From NCBI GenBank assembly GCA_019694595.1, contig JAIBBQ010000045.1:1-36951 (forward strand): a stretch of DNA of 36,951 nt. The letters run 5' to 3'. Below, piece after piece: positions 31,294 to 36,951 of this stretch. The position numbers were made by a program, and so were the translations under genes. Within the stretch, counting starts at the first letter, position 1. Each line of letters begins with the position of its first letter. The stretch comes from Myxococcaceae bacterium. GTDB taxonomy: Bacteria; Myxococcota; Myxococcia; Myxococcales; Myxococcaceae. The notes under the pieces were generated by a model. That model searched no databases. It had not been told where the DNA came from and was given only the letters and a program-made list of their open reading frames with translations.

Positions 31294-33324
31294 CTACTTG
31301 CTCGCCGCAGGCATCGGCAGATGCACCGGCAGGCGAACGCCCATCGGCGCGTTGCCCCACGCGGTGTCGGGGTACGCGTCGCGGTTCAGCTTGAACCACA
31401 TCATGTAGTCGCCGTCGGGAATGCGCATGCGGTAGTGCGTGCTGCCGCCTTCCTGGTTCCAGTCCCAGTCGGTCCCGTCCTGCATGCGGCGGAGGTTCAG
31501 GCCGACCTCGGGGCCACCGGTGTTGTTCTCCACCAGCCGGCCGCCGACGCGGATCGGGCCCGTCACCAGCACCGACTTGTAGTCGAAGTTCAGCGTCTGC
31601 GGATGGTCGAGGTCCAGCCGGCTGACCATGCGGTAGCGGCCGCTCGCGTACTCGGGGAACGTGTGGTTATCGATGTAGAAGTTCACCTCGTACGAGCCCT
31701 TCGGCACCCGCACGCGGAAGCTGCCGTCTTCGGCCGGCGTCACCGTGCGGTAGAAGAACGACGACTGGGTCACCGTGCGGCTCTGGAAGGTGAACTGCCC
31801 CACCGGCTTGCCTCCCGGGGGCGGCTTGCCGTCGATGGTGATCTTCCCGTCGAGCACCGCGGTCTCCACCACGATGGGCAGCTTGGTGTCGCTCTGCACC
31901 TGGAAGTACTTGTTGATGAGGAACCAGCCCGCGGCGAGGTCGTCGGCGAGCGAGTTGTCGAGCGCGAGCAGCGCGTAATAGTTCGCGGGGAACGCCTTCA
32001 GCTCGAAGGTGCCGCTGTCGAGCGGCACCTCGAAGTACAGCAGGTTCGACGGGTACAGCGCGTCGGGCAGCGCCAGCATGTAGAGCGTGAAGTAGTCGGA
32101 CACCGAGTACTTCGGCGGCTGCCCGTCGATCAGGATGCCGCCTTCGATCTTGAACGTCTTCATGTCGACGTTCAGCTGCTGGTTCTGGTTCGTCAGGTCC
32201 AGCTGCGGCGAGACCTGCTTGCCGTAGATGCGCGACGGGAGCGAGCGGTCCGGCTTGCTCTCCATGTTGAGGTTCACGGTGTACTTGCCCGAGGGGATCA
32301 GGCTGTGGATGTTCGACAGCCCACCTTCGTGGTGGGTGATGGCGACGGGCGAGCTGCCGCCGGTCGGCGTGTACTCGAGCGTGAAGTCCTCGCCCGGCTG
32401 CCGGTCGGGGATCGGCGCGCCGTCGATCTTCACTTCGCCTTCGACCTCGTGGGCGTCGATGTTGATGTCGAACACCGAGTCGGCCGAGAAGTTGAGCGAC
32501 GTGGTCATCGGGTAACGCACCAGCTGGGTGCCCCCGAGCGCCTTGGGCTCGACGTTCAAGTAGATGCCGAACACGCCTTCGAGGAGATTCACCTCGTAGC
32601 CGCCGCCGACCGACGTGGTGCTCACCAGCTGCGTCGGCGGGAAGCCGGGCGCCTCGATGGCCAGGTCGGGCGGCGACTGCTGCGGCAGGAACGGCAGGTT
32701 CGCGAAGATGGCCCCGCCGCGCAGCACGTGCGAGCGCACCGCGAGGTCCCGCGACTGGTCCTTGTTGAGGTCGATGTTGCCGAACTCCTCGTGCCCCTGG
32801 TGGGTCGAGAACACGCCCGCCGGGTGGTACTTGAGGAGGTCGTAGCGGCCCTTCAGCACCTTGAGGTGGAACTTGCCGAACGCGTCCGTCGCCGGCTCCG
32901 CCTCGGCCTTGTAGTCGCCCGACTCGAAGCGCAGGTTGATGCCCGTGGCGCCCTGGCCGTTGAGCGTCGCGGTCCCGTCGAAGTTGCGCAGCGCCGCGCA
33001 CAGACCCCAGACGACGAAGCCACCGTCGGGCAGCTCGCCGCCGTCGATGATGCCGCCGTCGGTGTCCTGCACCTCGAGCGTGTCGCTGCCCGGGGGACAC
33101 GGCTCGGCCGCGGTGAAGCTCGGGTAGAAGAGCCCGCCGTCGGGGTCGATGTCCGGCCCGCCGTCGTTCATCGGGCCCGCGTCGGGCTTCGTCGTCGGGC
33201 CGCCGTCCTTCTCGCCGGCGTCGAACGGCCCCGGCTTCGGCGCGCACTGGCACCCCGCGGCGAGCAGGGTCAGCGAGAGCAGCGCAGCGAGGTTCCGAGG
33301 CGTTAGCAAAGTCACACCGATCAT
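31294..33324 (-). CDS. Large lipoprotein with repeated beta-sandwich domains
   Basis: This encodes a 676-residue lipoprotein with lipobox LAAGC (Cys25). An Asp/Gly-rich linker (DAGEKDGG...NDGGPDIDPDGG, about 36-64) follows, a common spacer in myxobacterial lipoproteins. The rest consists of several beta-sandwich-like repeats of about 80-100 residues. They recur with a signature such as (V/L)xGxIxIDGxPxP followed by '...SGKYTVN', 'KGSYEVNF' or 'DGDYMMWF' strands, resembling carboxypeptidase-regulatory/transthyretin-like or prealbumin domains. Such arrays usually bind carbohydrate or form surface appendage parts; no enzyme motif is visible. ATG 33324 was chosen for the signal peptide; a GTG at 33315 would shorten it by three residues. 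Confidence 0.8.
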   Translation of the reverse strand: MIGVTLLTPRNLAALLSLTLLAAGCQCAPKPGPFDAGEKDGGPTTKPDAGPMNDGGPDIDPDGGLFYPSFTAAEPCPPGSDTLEVQDTDGGIIDGGELPDGGFVVWGLCAALRNFDGTATLNGQGATGINLRFESGDYKAEAEPATDAFGKFHLKVLKGRYDLLKYHPAGVFSTHQGHEEFGNIDLNKDQSRDLAVRSHVLRGGAIFANLPFLPQQSPPDLAIEAPGFPPTQLVSTTSVGGGYEVNLLEGVFGIYLNVEPKALGGTQLVRYPMTTSLNFSADSVFDINIDAHEVEGEVKIDGAPIPDRQPGEDFTLEYTPTGGSSPVAITHHEGGLSNIHSLIPSGKYTVNLNMESKPDRSLPSRIYGKQVSPQLDLTNQNQQLNVDMKTFKIEGGILIDGQPPKYSVSDYFTLYMLALPDALYPSNLLYFEVPLDSGTFELKAFPANYYALLALDNSLADDLAAGWFLINKYFQVQSDTKLPIVVETAVLDGKITIDGKPPPGGKPVGQFTFQSRTVTQSSFFYRTVTPAEDGSFRVRVPKGSYEVNFYIDNHTFPEYASGRYRMVSRLDLDHPQTLNFDYKSVLVTGPIRVGGRLVENNTGGPEVGLNLRRMQDGTDWDWNQEGGSTHYRMRIPDGDYMMWFKLNRDAYPDTAWGNAPMGVRLPVHLPMPAASK

Positions 33325-33439
33325 GAGGCAGCCCGCGGGGGCCACTCCAAGTAGCAAGCCCGGGACCAGCCTGCAAACGCTCGCGAGGACTCGAGAAAGT
33401 CACCAAAGAGCCCAGCGATGCCAGGCGGTTGGCGCTTTG

Positions 33440-34447
33440 CTACCGCAGACCCAGCTCGGTCTGTGCCGGGCTGGAACGACCGAAGAGCTCCAGCTGCACG
33501 GCCTGGGTGGCGGCGCGGGCGAAGACCCCTTCCTTGCGCAGGGCCGCCGCCAGCTCCTCGGCGAAGCCGTGCACCGTCACCACCTCGCGCGCGCCGGTGG
33601 CCTTCGCGTAGCGCAGCAGCGACGGGAAGTCGGCGTGATCGGAGATGGGAAAGGCCACGTCGGCCCCGGAGCGTCGCGCGGCCCACGGCTCGATGGCCCA
33701 GCCGGTGAGCACCGCGGTCACCTTGGGCGTCAGGCGCTTGAGCGCCGGGCTCTTGCCGAAGGGCGGGAAGACGCCCACCTCGTCGGGCTGGAGCGTGCCG
33801 TCGAACTCCCGCGCTTCCACCGCGACGCCGAAGGCCCGGTAGATCTCGGTGACCGCGAAGATCGACGGGTGCACGCAGACCTTGAGGCCCCGGGCGTTCA
33901 GCTGGGCGATGGCTTCCTGCGACTTGCCGAGCGAGTACGCGTAGAGAATCGGGTGCACGCCGCGCGAGAGCGCGCGCCGGGCCCAGGCCTCCACCTCGTC
34001 GAACACCTGCGCACGCGCGGGGAAGCGGAAGCGCGGGCTGCCGAAGGTGGCCTCCATCACCAGCGTGTCGCACTCCGCGGTGACCGCAGGCTCGGCGGTC
34101 GCCAGGCGATCGAGCGTGAAGTCTCCGGTGTAGGCGAGCCGGTGCCCGTCGTCCCTCGTCACCTTGAGCTGGGCAGAGCCGAGCACGTGACCTGCGGGCA
34201 GCAGCTCGAGTTCCAGCGCCCCCAGCGTGAAGCGCTTGCGGTACGGCGCCGTCAGCACGCTCTCGAGCGGGCCCAGGCGGTGCGCCATCAGCCGCGAGGT
34301 GGCCTCGGTGGCGATGGTGCGCTGGTGACGCGCGATGTGGTCGCTGTGGGCGTGGGAGACGAACGAGAGCTCCGACTTCCGGCGGGCGTCGAGCCAGAGC
34401 GGGGTCCCGGTGACGTGCAGCCCTCCGCGCTTGAGCTCGACCGGCAT
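33440..34447 (-). CDS. Metallo-beta-lactamase-fold DNA exonuclease-like protein
   Basis: This 335-residue protein resembles the ligase-associated DNA exonuclease group (TIGR04122, SNM1/Pso2-like MBL plus beta-CASP fold). Metal ligands are visible in HAHSDH (32-37), His87 (PAGHVLGSAQ) and Asp109 (YTGDF). Later come the beta-CASP-type segments LILYAYSLGKSQE-like (residues about 165-180), VLTGWAIEPW, PISDHADF and VVTVHGFAEEL, matching that family's C-terminal order. In other bacteria it lies beside an ATP-dependent DNA ligase and a helicase, absent here. ATG 34447 begins just before the conserved GLHV strand; an earlier in-frame start (34483) adds a short unlikely extension. Confidence 0.85.
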   Translation of the reverse strand: MPVELKRGGLHVTGTPLWLDARRKSELSFVSHAHSDHIARHQRTIATEATSRLMAHRLGPLESVLTAPYRKRFTLGALELELLPAGHVLGSAQLKVTRDDGHRLAYTGDFTLDRLATAEPAVTAECDTLVMEATFGSPRFRFPARAQVFDEVEAWARRALSRGVHPILYAYSLGKSQEAIAQLNARGLKVCVHPSIFAVTEIYRAFGVAVEAREFDGTLQPDEVGVFPPFGKSPALKRLTPKVTAVLTGWAIEPWAARRSGADVAFPISDHADFPSLLRYAKATGAREVVTVHGFAEELAAALRKEGVFARAATQAVQLELFGRSSPAQTELGLR

Positions 34448-34496
34448 GGGCGGCGCCCATAGCACGGGTGGCCGACACGCCACCTCGGGAGCCAGG

Positions 34497-35171
34497 TCAG
34501 GGCGGCGCGACCTTGAGGCTCAGGTGGGTGACCTCGAACGTCTCGCTCGCGGACTGTGGTGTCAGCACGCGGGCGTGGAGGTCGATGAAGCTGTCGGCGG
34601 CGAGGTTGACGTATTCCACCCGCAGCCGCTTCCACGATGGGGACAGCGTCCCCCCCGGCGAGGTGATGGCGCCCAGCAGCACGTCGCCCGAGTCGTATTC
34701 CTTGAGATCGATCTCCACCTTGCTGGTGCTCGACTCCGCGCGCACCCACGCCGCGAAGCAGTAGCGCGCGCCTGCCTTGGGGGCGTGGGGGACCCAGGAA
34801 GGCGAGTCGTTGAGCCCGAACTCCGTCTTCGTGCCGGCAGGCGCGCTCACCCGCAGCGCGTTGCGCGCCGGCAGCCCTGACGCCGCGATGCGCTCGACCG
34901 AGGCCTGCAGGCCCGCCCACCCGGTGGCGTCGCGCTCCAGGTCCGGGTTGCCGATGAGGTTCTCGGCGTCGAGCACCGCGCTCGCCTCGCAGGCGCCCAG
35001 CGCATCTGCAGGCACGTCGGGCGCGACGCACCAGCCGTCCACGCACACCTTGCCGTCGCCGCACGGCGAGGCCGAGGTGCACGACCGGATGCGCTGCTCC
35101 ACGTCCACCGCGCAGGAGGACCCGAGCGCTGCCCAGGCGCAGCACAGCAGGGAGAAATGCGAGCGGCGCAT
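34497..35171 (-). CDS. Small exported lipoprotein with carbohydrate-binding-module-like domain
   Basis: This 224-residue protein has a signal peptide and a Cys at position 20 or so in LGSSC (MRRSHFSLLCCAWAALGSSC), a weak lipobox. A Cys-rich segment follows (RSCTSASPCGDGKVCVDGWC), likely a small disulfide-linked knot. The C-terminal domain (about 65-224) has the layout of a CBM4/9- or discoidin-like beta sandwich: NLIGNPDLERDATGWAG, then ARYCFAAWVRAES and SWKRLRVEYVNLAADSFIDLHAR strands. Binding to a polysaccharide or other envelope ligand is plausible but unproven. GTG 35180 is an alternative start, with GAG closer upstream. It is divergent from the cytochrome gene with about 50 nt between starts. 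Confidence 0.72.
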   Translation of the reverse strand: MRRSHFSLLCCAWAALGSSCAVDVEQRIRSCTSASPCGDGKVCVDGWCVAPDVPADALGACEASAVLDAENLIGNPDLERDATGWAGLQASVERIAASGLPARNALRVSAPAGTKTEFGLNDSPSWVPHAPKAGARYCFAAWVRAESSTSKVEIDLKEYDSGDVLLGAITSPGGTLSPSWKRLRVEYVNLAADSFIDLHARVLTPQSASETFEVTHLSLKVAPP

Positions 35172-35221
35172 CGGCGTCACTTCATCTCACGCGAACCCGC
35201 GGTCCATCTACACTTCCGGCG

Positions 35222-35989
35222 ATGCGGTCCTTCCTCGCCGTCACCTGGCTGACCTGCTCCGCCGCGCTGGCGCAGCCAGCTCCGTCCGCGGTGACGCGCC
35301 ACGCGGCGCTCCTCGGGCCGCTGGTGGAGCTCAGCGGCGACTACATGGAAGCCATCGAGACCGGAGACCCGCGCGAGCTCGACAAGCAGCGGGCGCTGGC
35401 GCACCACGCGGCGGAGGAGGCCGCCCGCCTGTCGCTGCCCCCGAAGGCCAGGGCCGACCTCGAGGCGCTGGTCCGCGCCGTCGATGCCGTGGCGCCGCCG
35501 GCGGAGGTGCACCAGCGCAGCCGCGCGCTGATCGAGCTGCTGCGCACCAGCGGCCGCTTCTCTCCCGCGCCCGCGCGTGCCCCCGACCTCGCCCGCGCGG
35601 CCAAACGGTACGCCCAGCTGTGCGGCGCCTGCCACGGCGAACAGGGCAAGGGCGATGGCGCGGCCGCGGCGACCCAGCACCCGCCCCCGGTGAGCTTCCA
35701 GGACGACGACGTGATGAACCCGCTCTCGCCGCTCGACGTCTTCTTCCTCCTCACCAGCGGCAGCTTCGAGAGCGCCATGCCCTCCTTCGAAGCGCTGAGC
35801 GACGAGGAGCGCTGGGAGCTCGCGTTCTTCGTCTTCACCCTGCGTCACGCCGCATGTCCGGCGCCGGCCGGGGCTCCGGTGCCGCTGGCCGAGCTCGCGC
35901 GCCTGAGCGACGGCGAGCTCAACGCGCGCCGAGGAGAGGCTGCGGTGGGCTGTCTGCGCACCGCGCTCCGGCTGCCGGGCCGTCAGTGA
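35222..35989 (+). CDS. Monoheme cytochrome c resembling the FTR1 periplasmic module
   Basis: This 255-residue exported protein has a signal peptide (MRSFLAVTWLTCSAALAQ). Its N-terminal helical part (about 25-110) resembles the periplasmic helices of FTR1/EfeU iron permease fusions (LLGPLVELSGDYMEAIETG...EVHQRSRALIELL). A class-I-like cytochrome c domain follows with heme site CGACH (134-138) and candidate distal Met186 (AMPSF). The remaining tail is short and no permease domain follows. In fused relatives, the cytochrome is thought to oxidise or accept electrons from Fe(II) during uptake; here it is alone, so its partner, if any, is elsewhere. It overlaps the convergent phosphoesterase gene by 7 nt. 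Confidence 0.82.
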   Translation: MRSFLAVTWLTCSAALAQPAPSAVTRHAALLGPLVELSGDYMEAIETGDPRELDKQRALAHHAAEEAARLSLPPKARADLEALVRAVDAVAPPAEVHQRSRALIELLRTSGRFSPAPARAPDLARAAKRYAQLCGACHGEQGKGDGAAAATQHPPPVSFQDDDVMNPLSPLDVFFLLTSGSFESAMPSFEALSDEERWELAFFVFTLRHAACPAPAGAPVPLAELARLSDGELNARRGEAAVGCLRTALRLPGRQ

Positions 35990-36951
35990 CAGGCACCGCT
36001 GCCCTTGTCGGTGAAGGTCGCCCCGGCCACCGGGAGGAACTCCCAGTCGTAGGTCGCGTCGTGCAGCGTGAGCTTGAGCAGCCCGTAGCTCGACGCGTAG
36101 CGGACCTCGCTGTTCGGCAGCGCAGTGCCGAAGCTGTAGAGCGTGCCGCCGCCAGTCCCCACCAGGAACTGCCGCAGACCGCGTGACGCATCGAGCGCGC
36201 CCGACGGCGTCTGGGGCGCGAAGCGCTCGTAGACGTGCTCGTGGCCGCTGATCACCACGTCGGCGTTGAAGTCGTAGAGCGCCTGCCAGACCGGCTGCAT
36301 GAAGGTCGAGCTGCCGTGCTGGCTGCCGGAGTTGAAGCGCGGTGCGTGGAAGATGGCGACGGTGCACTTGTTCGGGTGCGCCTGCAGGTCCGCGCGCAGC
36401 CACTTCTCCTGCGCACTCCCGGCAGACACCGAGGCGCCGAAGCTGTCGATCACCACCACGTGCCACTTGCCGAGGTCGTAGCTGTAATACGCGCCGCGCG
36501 TGGGGTCGCCTGCGTTGGCGCCGAAGTACTGGAAGTAGCCGCCCGCCGCGGTGACGTCGCGCTCGTGATTGCCGGGCGCCGGCCGGGTGCGCGCCTTGTG
36601 CCGCCCCCACGTGGGCCCGTAACAGGTCTGGTACTCGGTCAGCGTGCCGTCGTTGTACGCGTTGTCGCCCGCGGTGAAGACCACGCCGTTCGAGTTGGCG
36701 CCGTTGGCGAAGAGACCGTCGAGGAGCTTCGCCGTCGGCTCTCCGTTCGCCGAGCCACAGATCGAGATGTCGCCGGCGCCGACCAGGATCGGATCGGATC
36801 CGCCCGCCGCACCGCCACCCGGTGCGCCACCGCCCGCTGCACCACCACCCGCTGCACCACCGCCCGCTGCACCACCGCCCGCTGCACCACCGCCCGCTGC
36901 ACCACCACCCGCTGCACCGCCGCCCGCTGCACCGCCGCCCGCTGCACCGCC
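35983..36951 (-). CDS. Metallophosphoesterase, C-terminal part (N-terminus beyond right edge)
   Basis: The frame is open from the right edge (322 residues, no start seen) to TGA 35983-35985. It begins with tandem GGGAA repeats, then DPILVGAGDIS (metal-binding Asp), VVFTAGDNAY, APGNHERD, and VISGHEHVYERF, the ordered calcineurin-like/purple-acid-phosphatase-type metal ligand motifs, so the catalytic core is complete. Other features are WHVVVIDSF and a Cys near the C-terminus. Its role is hydrolysis of phosphate esters at the cell surface or periplasm; the substrate is unknown. A Gly-rich linker before the enzyme domain suggests a lipoprotein or secreted form. If the window is circular, the lipoprotein signal at 354-1 would be its N-terminus. 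Confidence 0.9.
   Translation of the reverse strand, partial: GGAAGGGAAGGGAAGGGAAGGGAAGGGAAGGGAAGGGAAGGGAPGGGAAGGSDPILVGAGDISICGSANGEPTAKLLDGLFANGANSNGVVFTAGDNAYNDGTLTEYQTCYGPTWGRHKARTRPAPGNHERDVTAAGGYFQYFGANAGDPTRGAYYSYDLGKWHVVVIDSFGASVSAGSAQEKWLRADLQAHPNKCTVAIFHAPRFNSGSQHGSSTFMQPVWQALYDFNADVVISGHEHVYERFAPQTPSGALDASRGLRQFLVGTGGGTLYSFGTALPNSEVRYASSYGLLKLTLHDATYDWEFLPVAGATFTDKGSGACH
36812..36951. repeat. 15-bp tandem repeat encoding GGGAA pentapeptides
   Basis: Units of 15 bp (on the plus strand ccgcccgctgcacca with small changes) run to the right edge, about eight to nine copies. On the coding minus strand they give a regular Gly-Gly-Gly-Ala-Ala series. The array is truncated by the window edge. 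Regular in-frame repeats suggest length variation without frameshift. Confidence 0.9.

Noticed and set aside
33325-33439. Sigma-70 promoter for the repeat-domain lipoprotein (TTGCAG-17-TACTTG on the minus strand)
   Set aside because: Spacing is right, but both hexamers match the consensus poorly, which is expected by chance.

Overview
The window is high-GC, gene-dense bacterial DNA, and I infer a member of the Myxococcota. The inference rests on two eukaryotic-type Ser/Thr kinases (one with the HRDVSPQN catalytic loop common in that phylum, plus a PEGA-like tail), AgmX/PglI-like modules, a leucine-rich protein with a TIGR02996-like 'repeat-companion' segment, and lipoproteins with Gly-rich or Asp/Gly-rich linkers after the signal peptide. 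I see no rRNA, tRNA, CRISPR array, transposase, integrase or phage gene. It reads as chromosomal sequence dominated by cell-envelope functions.

Layout. 1-354 (-): N-terminus of a Gly-rich lipoprotein cut by the left edge. 533-2017 (+): membrane-anchored Ser/Thr kinase. 2018-2376: convergent intergenic stretch with a seven-copy 22-bp tandem repeat, a perfect inverted repeat and a 12-bp tandem repeat. 2377-5600 (-): four-gene envelope operon (beta-barrel, unknown exported protein, LpoB-like lipoprotein, COG3014-like lipoprotein). 5755-9421 (+): single-domain response regulator, a lipoprotein joining a degenerate nucleotidase-like domain to four c-type hemes, and an MltD-type lytic transglycosylase. 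9434-11538 (-): YccF protein and leucine-rich protein. 11656-17162 (+): alpha-2-macroglobulin-like protein split into two translationally coupled genes, without the thioester motif and with two inserted AgmX/PglI-like modules. 17217-17891 (+): beta-barrel protein.

17899-27546 (-): eight co-directional genes. pspA is followed by a membrane/coiled-coil protein, a lipoprotein, a MacB/LolD-type ATPase, its FtsX-like permease and a small membrane protein. Five of these six are joined by 4-nt start/stop overlaps or a 4-nt gap. After a 91-nt gap come a PEGA-type kinase and a classical-clade AAA+ ATPase. I consider this the strongest candidate for an undescribed system: an ESCRT-III-superfamily membrane-remodelling protein wired to a mechanotransmission ABC transporter, with a kinase and an AAA+ ATPase just downstream. 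27691-31252 (-): Nat-type ABC exporter coupled to a polytopic PTPS_related-like membrane protein. 31294-35171 (-): repeat-domain lipoprotein, a DNA-exonuclease-like metallo-beta-lactamase-fold protein and a small lipoprotein. 35222-35989 (+): orphan cytochrome resembling the periplasmic part of FTR1 iron permeases. 35983-36951 (-): metallophosphoesterase whose N-terminus runs off the right edge inside a Gly-Ala repeat.

Both ends of the window lie in Gly-rich minus-strand coding sequence and would join in frame if the molecule were circular. Two independent assembly breaks in low-complexity sequence are an equally good explanation. Functional assignments come from reading motifs by eye; no database search or structure prediction was run.
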